A stretch of DNA of 64,000 nucleotides from Cyanobacteria bacterium RU_5_0. Its GTDB lineage: Bacteria; Cyanobacteriota; Cyanobacteriia; Elainellales; Elainellaceae. The stretch covers positions 1 to 64,000 of the forward strand of contig JAAUSF010000005.1 of the NCBI GenBank assembly GCA_012033255.1, read 5' to 3'. The first letter of the stretch is position 1, and each line of letters begins with the position of its first letter. The notes beneath the pieces were generated by a model, which worked only from the letters and a program-made list of their open reading frames with translations, was not told the origin of the DNA and did no database searches. Position numbers and translations under genes: made by a program. Positions 27,913 through 37,814 of the stretch are shown here, piece by piece.

Positions 27913-29033
27913 GACGGGTTCAGTTCCTCGAATAAGTCCACGTAGTTTCGCGCTACGTTTGCCCAGCTATACTGCTCCGCGATCGTTCGTGCCGCTTGAC
28001 CCATTCGCTTTCGTTGATCAGGATTGTTGATCAGGGTATGTAGCGCCTGCGCTAATGCCGGTGCATCATCTGGGTCAGATAAAACGATTCCACAAGCTGG
28101 TGTGATTATCTCTGCTGCGCCCGTTGTCGTCGCCGTGATCACGGGTAAACCTGAAGCCATTGCTTCGATCACCACTAAACCAAACGGTTCATAACGAGAC
28201 GGAAAAACTAAAAAATCTACCGCCCGCATCAATTCTGGCAGATCATTTCGGAGTCCCAAAAAGTGGACGCGATCGTTCACTCTCAACCGGGTTGCCAATT
28301 GAGGATACGGGCTGCCCTCAATAATGCCAGCCACCGCTAAGTGGAGTTCGGGAACCTGAACCAAGGCTTGTAATACCGTGTCTAAGTTCTTGCGAGGAGT
28401 GCGGATATCCCCTGCAAACAGGGCAAGGGGGACTCCTTCAGGCAGTCCAAACGGTTGGCGATCGGCAGATCCAGGAGAAAACTCCTGCAAATCAACCCCA
28501 TTGGCAATGCTTCGCAGGTTCTCTAGTGGGATGTCAATGTCGATTAATCCTTGCTTAACCTGTCCAGAAGTGGCAACTACCGTTTTTGACTGATGGAAGG
28601 CGTGTTTCTCCCAATACGCATTCAGCGCCGTGTAGAGCCATTGATAACGACCATAAACATCTCGACGGAGCCGCGATGTGTGAACGGGCGATCGGAGCCA
28701 AGCACTGTGGACAAAATGCACGGCATTCACATCGGCTTCAACCCAAGTGATCGCTCCATTGACTTGAATGATGTCAAGTGTATGGCGATGCTGGTGCAAC
28801 CAAACTGAACTCTGCCAAGCAAACAATAGATTGTGAAGCAAGTAGGTTGGATATTTTTTAACAGAAATAGGAATCCAATTGACCTGGCTGTTTTGTGTCA
28901 GTTCTGGTGCGACGCAACTGGCTAGCACGGTAACATGATGTCCACGACGGATTGCTTCCCAGACCGTTTCGTAGTTCACCCGTCCCTGACCGTCACCTTT
29001 AATTACTTTATGCGTCACTATACAGAGTTTCAC
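27909..29033 (-). CDS. Family 4 glycosyltransferase
   Basis: 374-aa GT-B retaining glycosyltransferase. The acceptor half has 'CIVTHKVIKGDGQGRVNYE'. The donor half begins with 'LFAGDIRTPRKNLDTVLQAL' and contains 'VHFLGLRNDLPELMRAVD' and the E-x7-E signature in 'SRYEPFGLVVIEAMASGLPV'. Specificity is unknown. Four-base ATGA overlaps on both sides place it firmly in the polysaccharide operon. Confidence 0.9.
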   Translation of the reverse strand: MKLCIVTHKVIKGDGQGRVNYETVWEAIRRGHHVTVLASCVAPELTQNSQVNWIPISVKKYPTYLLHNLLFAWQSSVWLHQHRHTLDIIQVNGAITWVEADVNAVHFVHSAWLRSPVHTSRLRRDVYGRYQWLYTALNAYWEKHAFHQSKTVVATSGQVKQGLIDIDIPLENLRSIANGVDLQEFSPGSADRQPFGLPEGVPLALFAGDIRTPRKNLDTVLQALVQVPELHLAVAGIIEGSPYPQLATRLRVNDRVHFLGLRNDLPELMRAVDFLVFPSRYEPFGLVVIEAMASGLPVITATTTGAAEIITPACGIVLSDPDDAPALAQALHTLINNPDQRKRMGQAARTIAEQYSWANVARNYVDLFEELNPS

Positions 29034-30025
29034 CTGCCACCATCCTGTGAAGTGAATGAGCTAACGCTAGAGGTATCCATCGGCTCTCCTCTAAGTTGTT
29101 GTGAAACTAACAGTTTAGAAACGGCACTGTGAACACCCAGATAATTACCGATGGCTGCAACCGTATCCAGTAACGGATCAATCTGCGTTCCGTAGGCATC
29201 TCCTCTGATCAGTAATGAATCTGCCAGTTTGTAGGTCAAATTTCCAATCACACGTCGTGTCGTGTGTAAGGCTAGTTGCCTTAAAGCGGCTTGCGAATCT
29301 AAGGCATCAAAGTAATCTCGATGTTTGTTCGCCATTGCCACCGAACGGACTCCATATTTGAACCGTTGCTGATAGAGTTCGCGGATATTGGCAGGATTCC
29401 GGTGACGCACGATCGCATCTGGAACATACTGAATCTCCAGGTTTGCGACTGACAACCGTGCGCCCATGTCGCTGTCATCATGTCCTGCTTTTCCATCAAA
29501 TAATCCAACTTGATCGAAAACGCTACGCCGAAATGCTGCATTGGGAGTTTCCGCATAGATAAATCGCCCTGTTCGTTCTCTGAGGGTTTTTTGTTGTATC
29601 CAGGCAGGACGATAGTGTTCCACTAACGTTTCCACGCGATAGGGCAAAATTTGTCCTCCCAGGCACACCACTGACTCTGGGCTGTTCTCAAAGGTGCGAA
29701 CCAGCGTGGACACCCAACCCGGATCAGTTATACAATCCGCATCTGTACTACAGAGATAACGACCTTGAGCGACTTCGATCGCCGCATTGCGGGCATAGGC
29801 AGATCCTCGTTCTGGGGCAATCACCACTTCAACGTTGGGAAAATGCTCTTTGATCAGTTGTACCGTCGCATCAGTGGAACCATTATCACCCACTACAATC
29901 TGCATCTGGGCCCTGGGAAAATCCTGTGCCTCCAGCGAACTGAGACATTCCCCGATCGTTTTCGCGGCGTTATAAGTGGGAATAGCAACCGTAACAACTA
30001 CACTCATTTCTAGTTCTTCAACCAT
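29030..30025 (-). CDS. Family 2 glycosyltransferase
   Basis: 331-aa GT2. 'VAIPTYNAAKTIGECLSSL', 'GDNGSTDATVQLI', 'GSAYARNAAIEVAQGRYL' and 'CSTDADCITDPGW' (DxD-type metal site) are all present, with the later 'GHDDSDMGARL' acceptor motif. The open frame begins at 30157, inside the methyltransferase gene. The ATG at 30025, 7 nt after that gene's stop, is the likely start; a third at 30007 is possible. Confidence 0.86.
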   Translation of the reverse strand: MVEELEMSVVVTVAIPTYNAAKTIGECLSSLEAQDFPRAQMQIVVGDNGSTDATVQLIKEHFPNVEVVIAPERGSAYARNAAIEVAQGRYLCSTDADCITDPGWVSTLVRTFENSPESVVCLGGQILPYRVETLVEHYRPAWIQQKTLRERTGRFIYAETPNAAFRRSVFDQVGLFDGKAGHDDSDMGARLSVANLEIQYVPDAIVRHRNPANIRELYQQRFKYGVRSVAMANKHRDYFDALDSQAALRQLALHTTRRVIGNLTYKLADSLLIRGDAYGTQIDPLLDTVAAIGNYLGVHSAVSKLLVSQQLRGEPMDTSSVSSFTSQDGGR

Positions 30026-30032
30026 TACAGAT

Positions 30033-30647
30033 TTAGAATTTTTGCTGAAGGAGTGAGCGTCGAATCGCCACCTCGATCGCTGGAAATAGACGATGTCGTG
30101 GTGCTTGCTGAACACGTCTGAGATACCAAATACTATCCCATACACTGACTCTGCCAAAGAGCGTGTTAATTGCTCTGGTTACAGCAACTTTGCCATAGTC
30201 ATGTCCGGACAAAAGCCCACCATACTTTAGCTTGGGAAACCACAAGCGAACATCATTACAGACTGAATCATAGGAATGATCGGCATCAATAAAAACCCAG
30301 TCTAAGGATTGTTCATCAAATTGGTTACTCGCTTCAGTAGATGTAGCGCGAATCGTGTTTAGAAAATGATATTCAGATGTATTTTCTTGAAATTCCTTGT
30401 AAACTTCATCATTCTCAATTTTGAATCCATCCAGAATTTCTGGATCACCTTTAAATGTATCTACAGCAAAAAAATTAATTCCACTTTTCTGCTTCAACGC
30501 TTCGCAAATTGCCACTGTGCTGCGTCCTTTCCAACTCCCAATTTCTACCGCTTTTCCTTGATCGGGAATTGATGAAGCAATGGTGTACAAAAATAATAAT
30601 TCTGCTTCTGACATCCATCCTGAAATTTTTTTAGCCCGCTCAATCAT
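30033..30647 (-). CDS. Class I SAM-dependent methyltransferase (Methyltransf_24 type)
   Basis: 204-aa Rossmann-fold methyltransferase. 'AVEIGSWKGRSTVAICEAL' is motif I with the SAM-binding Glu-Ile-Gly. 'NFFAVDTFKGDPEIL' is motif II. 'LDWVFIDADHSYDSVCNDV' and 'LKYGGLLSGHDYG' complete the pattern of the family found in polysaccharide and rhamnosyl O-methylation clusters. It probably methylates a sugar of the glycan. It sits in the operon between two GT2 genes. Confidence 0.85.
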   Translation of the reverse strand: MIERAKKISGWMSEAELLFLYTIASSIPDQGKAVEIGSWKGRSTVAICEALKQKSGINFFAVDTFKGDPEILDGFKIENDEVYKEFQENTSEYHFLNTIRATSTEASNQFDEQSLDWVFIDADHSYDSVCNDVRLWFPKLKYGGLLSGHDYGKVAVTRAINTLFGRVSVWDSIWYLRRVQQAPRHRLFPAIEVAIRRSLLQQKF

Positions 30648-30689
30648 CCGAAATATTCCTTTTGAATCAGTTGAGAAAACTTCAATTAG

Positions 30690-31607
30690 CTAAGGTAATG
30701 AAGGTGTTGAAGTAACCAAATAGCGACCAGCGATCGCAATCGCTTGAATCGCTCTCCATGAAGTATTGAGATCGCCTTTGCGAACAGTACTGCCAACCAG
30801 TTGTAACGGCGCAAGTAAGAGATAAGCGAAGGTCTTAATGAATGACTGTTCATATTGCCAATACGCTTTTGTAGTGGCATATAAGCGAGAAGCATGGACA
30901 AACCGCTGATACTGCTCTCGATTGATGGAAGAGGGATAGTGATGCACGTACAGAGCATCTTGATAAACGATGCGGTAGCCTAGCGAAATGGCATGTCGAG
31001 CCATGTCTATTTCCTCGGAGCCATAGCGTAAATGCTCATCGAATTGGGCTTGCTCAAACAGGGTGCGGGGAAAGATCGTGGAATTGATGACGATCGATCG
31101 ATAGTCATCATTGACAGGCACACGTTGAAGTCCCCAAAAATCAGCGTTATGAGGAACAATTTTCTGCCCCTCTCCTTGCCACCGTTCTTCTCTGCCGTGA
31201 TTCATTTCGTAACCTGTAATCACTGTTTTCGGATCGGAAGACGTAATCAGTTTTCGCGCAACAGTGAAGAATGCTGATGGCACACAAACATCATCATCGA
31301 TAAAAATAATGTGGCTACTCGTTGCGCTACGGATACAAGCATTGCGATTCGCACTCAGTCCCCGGCGAGGACCTGGTTGGTAGATCACGCCTGGATACTG
31401 GGTGATAACTGCCTGCACAGGTTGATTATCTGGACTATCATCGCTGACAATCACCTCATCAGGCTTCTCTGCACTCTGAAAAACACTCTCCAAACAATGG
31501 TTAAGTTCATCCGGTCTGTTCATCGTACAAATGCACAAACTGATTGAACAATGAGTTGCTGAACTAGATTTCTCAGGCATATTCATGTTTGGCCTCTCCT
31601 GGTTCAC
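30690..31607 (-). CDS. Family 2 glycosyltransferase
   Basis: 305-aa GT2. 'SLCICTMNRPDELNHCLES', 'VIVSDDSPDNQPVQAVI', 'RRGLSANRNACIRSATS' and 'HIIFIDDDVCVPSAFF' (DDD metal site) identify the GT-A domain; 'LRYGSEEIDMARHAISLGY' is the acceptor-side motif. The start shares one base with the stop of the next upstream gene. Two consecutive stretches near the C-terminus are hydrophobic and may touch the membrane. Confidence 0.87.
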   Translation of the reverse strand: MNQERPNMNMPEKSSSATHCSISLCICTMNRPDELNHCLESVFQSAEKPDEVIVSDDSPDNQPVQAVITQYPGVIYQPGPRRGLSANRNACIRSATSSHIIFIDDDVCVPSAFFTVARKLITSSDPKTVITGYEMNHGREERWQGEGQKIVPHNADFWGLQRVPVNDDYRSIVINSTIFPRTLFEQAQFDEHLRYGSEEIDMARHAISLGYRIVYQDALYVHHYPSSINREQYQRFVHASRLYATTKAYWQYEQSFIKTFAYLLLAPLQLVGSTVRKGDLNTSWRAIQAIAIAGRYLVTSTPSLP

Positions 31608-32587
31608 TACTGAACAATGCTGGCACTGTGATCCCTAAGCTGCTTCAAAAATTTGACCCCTATTTCAGCAGCCATAAAGCCAAATATTCTTTGCACTAGA
31701 TTGTATGCTGTTGTGCTTTCAGTCTTAAATTCCGGGTATAAAGATAAAATCTTTCGCAAAATCCAGAGATATTGGGGATAATCAATTTCAACTCGTGCAG
31801 GTCTCAGTTTATCAAAGTAGGATTGGGCTAATGCTTTTCGATAGCTCTCTGAAAGTTGATTCAATTGCGTCAGCCTATTTTCTGCCTTTTCCATTAGCAA
31901 AAAGTGGCTGTCACGCCAATTTTTTTTGTTGAATGTAGAAACCGTTGTGTTGCTATATCGTCTATAAATTGAATGACAACCAGGTTGATAGGCAAATTTT
32001 GCACCGCTGATTGTAATTGATATTAGAAAATCCCTATCTTGACCTGCTTTTAATAACTCATCCCACCCATTAGACTGAGCAATGATCTCTCTTGTGAACA
32101 ACAAAGCAACAGGAGGTATCCACTGCTCGTCCAAAAGTAGTAATTCAAGAAAATCTCCTTTAGGTCCACTAACCTGTATTTTATCTAGAAAAGTTGTTCC
32201 GTCTGGTGAATGATGTTTGTGTCGCCAATCACTATATGCCACATTGGCTTTAGTTTCTTCCAAACAATGAACTTGCGTTTCTATCTTTTCCGGTAAGAGA
32301 TAATCATCAGCATCTAGATATTGAATATATTCACCTTTAGACAAGGCAAAGCCTCTGTTTCTAGCATGATTGCCTCCTTTATTTGTGCCACTCTCCCAAA
32401 TGATTTGATCTCCGTAGCTTTTGATGATTTCCAAACAACGATCGGTCGAACCATCATCAACAACAATAACTTCAAGATTAGGATAGGTTTGATGAATGCA
32501 ACTATCGATCGCTTCTTTCAGCCACCGCTCTGCGTTAAAACAAGGTATTATAACAGATACTAAATTTTCCATTTTATTCACCACCAA
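31607..32587 (-). CDS. Family 2 glycosyltransferase
   Basis: 326-aa GT2 of the WcaA type: 'SVIIPCFNAERWLKEAIDS', 'VIVVDDGSTDRCLEII', 'KGGNHARNRGFALSKGEYI' and 'YLDADDYLLPEKIE' (metal site). 'GQDRDFLISITISG' replaces the more usual W.DW.F acceptor motif. More AT-rich than the flanking operon genes. It overlaps its upstream neighbour by 14 bases and its downstream neighbour by one. Confidence 0.88.
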   Translation of the reverse strand: MVVNKMENLVSVIIPCFNAERWLKEAIDSCIHQTYPNLEVIVVDDGSTDRCLEIIKSYGDQIIWESGTNKGGNHARNRGFALSKGEYIQYLDADDYLLPEKIETQVHCLEETKANVAYSDWRHKHHSPDGTTFLDKIQVSGPKGDFLELLLLDEQWIPPVALLFTREIIAQSNGWDELLKAGQDRDFLISITISGAKFAYQPGCHSIYRRYSNTTVSTFNKKNWRDSHFLLMEKAENRLTQLNQLSESYRKALAQSYFDKLRPARVEIDYPQYLWILRKILSLYPEFKTESTTAYNLVQRIFGFMAAEIGVKFLKQLRDHSASIVQ

Positions 32588-33545
32588 AGCTGTTTATAAT
32601 TTGTAAAAACTGCCCTCGTTTCTTTTCTAAAAATTTTATATAGTGTACCAATACCATCATAAAAAATACCTGAATTTTTTGCTGCCTATTCTTCAGTTGT
32701 TTTTCTAACATAACCTTACGAAAAGTAGACCTTAACGGAGGTCTTATGCAAGATAAATCAGACAAAAGTTCTGTAAACAAATATTTATTGCTATCATTTT
32801 TGTCGTTGTCTAATTGATAATGTCCTCTGCTAACACGAACCGTTTTCTGATATAACTGAGCTAAAGAATGTCTGGCTGGATGAGCCACACAACTGTCGTC
32901 CGCATAAACAATTGAATAACCTCGCGAAAATACTCGTTGCCCCCACTCTAAGTCACCTCCAGACATTAGCTTAGAATTAAAGGAACCTACCGTTTCAAAC
33001 ACTGTTTTGAAGGTGAACAAGTTTGCTGTAGCCCCACACTTAAATTCTTCAACATACTTTTTCTGTTGAAAGTACGTGATACTGTCATAAAGTTCTACAG
33101 CCGTAGGAACGTTTGAATTCCTAAAAAACATTGTGATTTGACCTGCCACTAAACCACAGTTTGGTGTAGACAAAAGGTGTTTAACTCCAGTTTCAAGCCA
33201 ATTTTGGACAGGAATACAATCCGAATCAGTAAACGCTATAATTTCTCCTTTGGCAACTGAAAGTCCTTGATTACGAGCCGCATAAGACCCTGGTTGCGAT
33301 TCATAGGTGAAAGCAGCCTGAGTAAATTTATTGACTAAAGATTCAGGACTTTCAGTCGAACCATTATCGACAACAATGACTTCATACCGATCGCCAGGAT
33401 AGGTTTGTTGGTCTAACGCATTCAAACAAATCTCCAAGCGATCGACATCATTAAGAACTGGAATAATGACAGAGACAAAAGGGAGATCCTTCAGGCTGCT
33501 GTCATTGAGATTCCAGGGGTTATGCTCCAATGGTTCGCTGCTCAT
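32574..33545 (-). CDS. Family 2 glycosyltransferase
   Basis: 323-aa GT2 with 'SVIIPVLNDVDRLEICLNAL', 'VIVVDNGSTESPESLV', 'GSYAARNQGLSVAKGEIIA' and 'TDSDCIPVQNWLE' (DxD). It ends in a basic, poorly conserved tail. The frame is open from 33659, but the ATG at 33545 has an AGGA sequence 8-11 nt upstream and begins just before the conserved domain. AT-rich like the previous gene, which suggests the pair entered the cluster together. Confidence 0.83.
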   Translation of the reverse strand: MSSEPLEHNPWNLNDSSLKDLPFVSVIIPVLNDVDRLEICLNALDQQTYPGDRYEVIVVDNGSTESPESLVNKFTQAAFTYESQPGSYAARNQGLSVAKGEIIAFTDSDCIPVQNWLETGVKHLLSTPNCGLVAGQITMFFRNSNVPTAVELYDSITYFQQKKYVEEFKCGATANLFTFKTVFETVGSFNSKLMSGGDLEWGQRVFSRGYSIVYADDSCVAHPARHSLAQLYQKTVRVSRGHYQLDNDKNDSNKYLFTELLSDLSCIRPPLRSTFRKVMLEKQLKNRQQKIQVFFMMVLVHYIKFLEKKRGQFLQIINSFGGE

Positions 33546-33662
33546 AGCAGTTCCTGCTGGTAATCTAATGGATTGGATTCCCCTAACATTTAAAGAACAG
33601 AAGAAAGTAAATCCAGGGGAGATTAATGGAGATACACCCAGCACAGCAATGCCACTCAAACC

Positions 33663-34730
33663 TTAGAGATTTTGTGCCTCTGAAAATGCAGATTTGTTGG
33701 ATTCATCGATCGCATTTCTGTACGTCTTGAGTAACCGATCCAGTTGAAAGTAAGTGGTTACACGCCCAAGGCTAAAAAGCATCCTGAACCACAAAATGAT
33801 TGGAATGGCGATCGGCAGCATGAGTATGCGGCGTTTGTCTTCTCGCAACACTTCCAGTGCTTGTTCTGGTTTAGCGTGTTCTTTCAAGCGATTTATGACT
33901 CTGCTATATAGAGTTCTGTTGGAATGAGTTGAAGATATCTGAGTAGCGGCTTGATTCGGATTTGCAAGCGAGTTCAAACGACGAATCAAAATACTATCGC
34001 ACCCCATGCGAAAATAGCGTCGAGAGATAAAAGATACCGTAGGCGGTTCATGCAGGGCACGAGCTTGTGGATGTTTCCAGATGACATGTCCCTGTACATT
34101 ACACAGTATATGCGTGTGAATCTTGCAATGACCGCGATACAGCGGCAGATCGCAGGGAATGGGATTTTGCAAGAGAAAGTCACGACGAAACGCGACACCA
34201 TTCAAAAAATAATGCTTTGATGCATAAGGTTCCTCTCGATTGGAGAATCGAGGGAATAAGTAATTCATGGCGATCGCCAATTCATACGAGTTTCTAATCA
34301 GCGTGCTTGTCTCTCCCGCTACAACATTCACATCTGAATTCTGAAAAGGCGTTAGCATATTCTTCAGCCAATTTGGCTCGTACATGCAGTCTGAGTCACA
34401 AGCCACGACAATATCACCTGTAGCCAGGTTAGCACCCAGCATCTTGGCTTCGTGATAGCTAATTCCTGGTGCCGATCGAACTGTAATCCAGGAGTACTTA
34501 GCACAAAGCTGTTCAATCACTTCGACGGGTGCGTAACCCCCATCGATAATCAAAAATTCATTGGCTTGGTTGGGTGAGATCTCTTGAGCATCCAGTGAAG
34601 CAAGGCTTCGATAGATATTCTCAAGTTCAACACTGGAAAGATTCTCGGTTTCAAATACGATCGAAAAGCTGGGATACGCTGGTTCAATGTCTTGTTTTGG
34701 TTGGTTTTCGCTTAAGTGTGTCATCAGCAC
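33663..34730 (-). CDS. Family 2-like glycosyltransferase
   Basis: 355-aa GT2-like protein. 'SIVFETENLSSVELENIYRSL', 'FLIIDGGYAPVEVIEQL', 'GISYHEAKMLGANLATGDIVV' and 'ACDSDCMYEPNWL' (metal site) fit a GT-A fold. A hydrophobic segment near the C-terminus ('RILMLPIAIPIILWFRMLF') probably anchors it to the membrane. Its sequence is more divergent than the other GT2 members of this operon. Confidence 0.78.
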   Translation of the reverse strand: MLMTHLSENQPKQDIEPAYPSFSIVFETENLSSVELENIYRSLASLDAQEISPNQANEFLIIDGGYAPVEVIEQLCAKYSWITVRSAPGISYHEAKMLGANLATGDIVVACDSDCMYEPNWLKNMLTPFQNSDVNVVAGETSTLIRNSYELAIAMNYLFPRFSNREEPYASKHYFLNGVAFRRDFLLQNPIPCDLPLYRGHCKIHTHILCNVQGHVIWKHPQARALHEPPTVSFISRRYFRMGCDSILIRRLNSLANPNQAATQISSTHSNRTLYSRVINRLKEHAKPEQALEVLREDKRRILMLPIAIPIILWFRMLFSLGRVTTYFQLDRLLKTYRNAIDESNKSAFSEAQNL

Positions 34731-34764
34731 TACTCAATTCCTACAATCATTCCTCAGTTTGCTC

Positions 34765-36615
34765 TTAAATCGTCCGACCTAATTCGTATTGCATCTGATG
34801 ATAGTTCCAGAGCTTGCCACGCTGCTCTAACAGTTCCTGGTATCCACCCTGTTCTACAATGCGTCCATGCTCAAGCACTACTACTTTATCGGCTCGAACA
34901 ATGGTGGACAATCGATGGGCGATCGCAATCACAGTTCGACCTGTGGAAAGCTCATCAAGTGACTCTTGAATTAATCGTTCTGTTACAGAATCTAAGGCGC
35001 TAGTGGCTTCATCTAAGATCAAAATTTCTGGATTACGAAGAATGGCACGAGCGATCGCAATCCGTTGGCGTTGCCCTCCCGATAAACGCACTCCCCGATC
35101 TCCTAATTTGGTATCCAATCCATCAGGCATTTCCTGAATGAATTCCCAGGCATTTGCTAATCGAGCCGCCTTATACACGGCATCGTCATCAATTTTTTCA
35201 ACCCCGTAAGCGATGTTATTTCTGACAGAGGTGTTAAAGATAAATGCATCCTGACTGACGACCGCCATTCTTTGACGGAGTGAATTAATCTCTAACTCAC
35301 GCAGATCAATCCCATCAATGAGAATCTGCCCTTGTGTTGGATCATAAAATCTGGGAATCAGATCGACCAGTGTTGTTTTACCGGCACCAGAGGCTCCAAC
35401 TAGAGCGGTGGTCTGCCCTTTTGTAACAGATAGAGTAATATTATGCAACACCGATTCTTCAACATCATAACCAAAATCTACTGATACAAAATCAATAGAT
35501 TGGTTTAATCCAGTGAATTGAATTTTGCCGTTTTTCAGGTAAGGCTTATTCTCTTCACTCAATAGTTTCTTGATATTGCCTAGAGATCCCTGAAAACTAC
35601 TAAAATTTGCCCTAGACTGATTGACTTGAGACACCAGTGGCATCATGCGAAATAACACGAACATGAATGTCAACAAGGAAGCCGATCGCAGTTCTCCATT
35701 CACGATAAAAAGGTTGAAAGCGACCACGACGATGACAATCAGTACGGTGCTGGAAACGCCTTCGGCAATAGGTTTTACAGACTCCGATCCGACCGCCACT
35801 TTTATCTTCGCTTGCATCATTTGCTCAACAGCGGTATAAAACCGCCTACGTTCAAAATCTTGGGTTGTGGATGCATGGATGGTGCGAATGCCATTGATAA
35901 ACTCAATCACAACCGAGGCAAATTGACCGCTAGCTTTAGAGATTTCAAAACTCGCTTCTCGCACCCGTGCAATCATGACGGATAATCCTACGGATAGAAG
36001 ACTAAACGCCATCACCGAAATGATTGAAAGTTGCCATGATAGACAGAACATGACAATCACATAAGCAAGAAGCGTTGATCCTCTAGTCAGCAAATCAGAA
36101 ACCACAGCGAACGATTGCTGAAGCTGAATCGCTTCACTGGTCATACTATTGACTAGCTCTCCAGCACGGGTTTTTGAGTAAAAACTCAGACTCAAACGTT
36201 GGAGTTGCTCAAAGATAAGTTTACGAATGCGATCGGACAGATGCAATTGAGTCAACCGAGAATAAAACTGACCCAAATAGCCAAAGCCCGATCGCAGCCA
36301 GATCGCTAACAAAATCAACCCAGATAGGCGATAAATTCGCACGGCAGCAGATGCCTGGGTAGCTAAAAACCAAACATCAAACCAATGAATTCCTGTCTGG
36401 ATAGGTGGTTCATCAGGATTCGTTAATCCTTGCAAGAATGATGCAATTACGCTAACTGTAACCCCTTCAAGTGCAGCTCCGATCAATGAACACACTACTG
36501 CTAAAATAGCAATCCAACGAAAGTATTTGAACTCTCGTAAGAGTAGATAGTTATCCTGCCAAAACCGGGTAGTTTTCAGGAAATTGCGAATTAGATCGGC
36601 AAGTTTAAATTGCAT
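34765..36615 (-). CDS. ABC transporter, fused permease/ATPase (HepA/MsbA-like exporter)
   Basis: 616-aa half-transporter: an N-terminal six-helix ABC transmembrane domain (about 25-335) and a C-terminal ATPase domain (about 365-610). Walker A is GASGAGKTT, the signature LSGGQRQR, and Walker B ILILDEATSALD followed by 'AIAHRLSTI'. It exports a lipid-linked glycan or glycolipid as a homodimer. The N-terminus and cluster context resemble HepA of the heterocyst envelope-polysaccharide island, but whether this organism makes heterocysts is not shown. Second gene of the operon, 34 bp before the next one. Confidence 0.88.
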   Translation of the reverse strand: MQFKLADLIRNFLKTTRFWQDNYLLLREFKYFRWIAILAVVCSLIGAALEGVTVSVIASFLQGLTNPDEPPIQTGIHWFDVWFLATQASAAVRIYRLSGLILLAIWLRSGFGYLGQFYSRLTQLHLSDRIRKLIFEQLQRLSLSFYSKTRAGELVNSMTSEAIQLQQSFAVVSDLLTRGSTLLAYVIVMFCLSWQLSIISVMAFSLLSVGLSVMIARVREASFEISKASGQFASVVIEFINGIRTIHASTTQDFERRRFYTAVEQMMQAKIKVAVGSESVKPIAEGVSSTVLIVIVVVAFNLFIVNGELRSASLLTFMFVLFRMMPLVSQVNQSRANFSSFQGSLGNIKKLLSEENKPYLKNGKIQFTGLNQSIDFVSVDFGYDVEESVLHNITLSVTKGQTTALVGASGAGKTTLVDLIPRFYDPTQGQILIDGIDLRELEINSLRQRMAVVSQDAFIFNTSVRNNIAYGVEKIDDDAVYKAARLANAWEFIQEMPDGLDTKLGDRGVRLSGGQRQRIAIARAILRNPEILILDEATSALDSVTERLIQESLDELSTGRTVIAIAHRLSTIVRADKVVVLEHGRIVEQGGYQELLEQRGKLWNYHQMQYELGRTI

Positions 36616-36692
36616 AGTCTGCGATTGAACCGTCGTAACACGTTAACAAGCATCCCCGCTTAAACTTTCTCTTTTCTGTTGCCACATCCGTA

Positions 36693-37814
36693 CTAAACGG
36701 TGATCCTTGATTTCTGAAGATTTTCAGATGATGTAGAGTAAAGACCCTCAATCATTCGATCGATCTTCTTAAAGAATAACTCCTCAGAAAAATGATTCAA
36801 GGCATGATTTCGGATTTTTGCGTAATCCCATTTAATTTCACTCGCTCTGAGAAGCGCCGCTTGAAGTGCTTCAGGAGTCTGTGGTTCAAAAAAAACTCCT
36901 GTCTGTTCGGATATCTGCGTCTCCAAAACCCCACCCGCACCGTAAGCGATAACGGGTGTACCACTTGCATTCGCTTCGATCGGAACTAATCCGTAGTCTT
37001 CGAGGGCAGTCACAACAACGGCGCGTGCTTTTGCCATTAAATTCTTTCGCACCTCATCGCTGACCTGACCCAAAAATCTAATATTACCCAAAGCTTGTGA
37101 CTCCAAAACCTTTCGTTCTGGACCATCACCAATGATGATCAGGGGCCATCCAAGCGCATTGAATGCTTGAATCGTGATGTCAATTCGTTTATAGCCAAGC
37201 AGGCGGGATGCAACCAGGTAGAAGTTGCCTTTTTGACTTGAAAAGGCAAACTTGTTGCTGAAAATCGGATAATTAATCACAGTTGCTTGCTTGCGATAAA
37301 TCTTCTCGATGCGTTGAGCCACAATTCTGGAGTTAGCAATATAGATATCCGGTTCCTGTGCATACTTTTTGTCCAGTTGTCGCATTGGGCACAATATACC
37401 CTTGATCAGAAGTTGAATCTCCTTAAAGCCTGAATATTCTTGCAGATAGGTTTCTGTGTCCCATAGAAAACGGGTCACATTGTGACAAAAGCAAATATGC
37501 TTTGCTCTTGGGCTTTTTCGCACAGCTTTAGCAAAGCTTGTGCTACTGCTGATAATCAGATCGTAGTCTTGAAGATTTAAGGAACGGAAGACAGGAAAAT
37601 AGAGGGGAGCTAGCAGTCTAAAATGTTTAGTTGCTCCTGGGATGTTTTGCAGTATTGTAGTCTTGACTGAGCGTTTACCCAAGTTAATGCTTTGCTTTGG
37701 AGAGTATAAAGACGTAAAGATGTCAGCGTCTTTGAAATACTTACAAAGCAGTTCAAATACACGCTCTGCTCCCCCTCTCTGAGTCAAATAGTCGTGAACT
37801 AGCGCTATTTTCAT
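36693..37814 (-). CDS. Family 4 glycosyltransferase (WbaZ/mannosyltransferase-like)
   Basis: 373-aa GT4. 'IALVHDYLTQRGGAERVFELL' at the N-terminus, 'RAKHICFCHNVTRFLWD', 'YLVASRLLGYKRIDITIQAF', 'IIGDGPERKVLE' and 'TALEDYGLVPIEANASGTPV' are typical of the WbaZ-like branch, often mannosyltransferases. The frame is open to 38009, but that part runs through a MITE-like repeat, so the ATG at 37814 is the real start. First gene of the 11-gene minus operon; its promoter must lie between 37815 and 38358. Confidence 0.88.
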   Translation of the reverse strand: MKIALVHDYLTQRGGAERVFELLCKYFKDADIFTSLYSPKQSINLGKRSVKTTILQNIPGATKHFRLLAPLYFPVFRSLNLQDYDLIISSSTSFAKAVRKSPRAKHICFCHNVTRFLWDTETYLQEYSGFKEIQLLIKGILCPMRQLDKKYAQEPDIYIANSRIVAQRIEKIYRKQATVINYPIFSNKFAFSSQKGNFYLVASRLLGYKRIDITIQAFNALGWPLIIIGDGPERKVLESQALGNIRFLGQVSDEVRKNLMAKARAVVVTALEDYGLVPIEANASGTPVIAYGAGGVLETQISEQTGVFFEPQTPEALQAALLRASEIKWDYAKIRNHALNHFSEELFFKKIDRMIEGLYSTSSENLQKSRITV

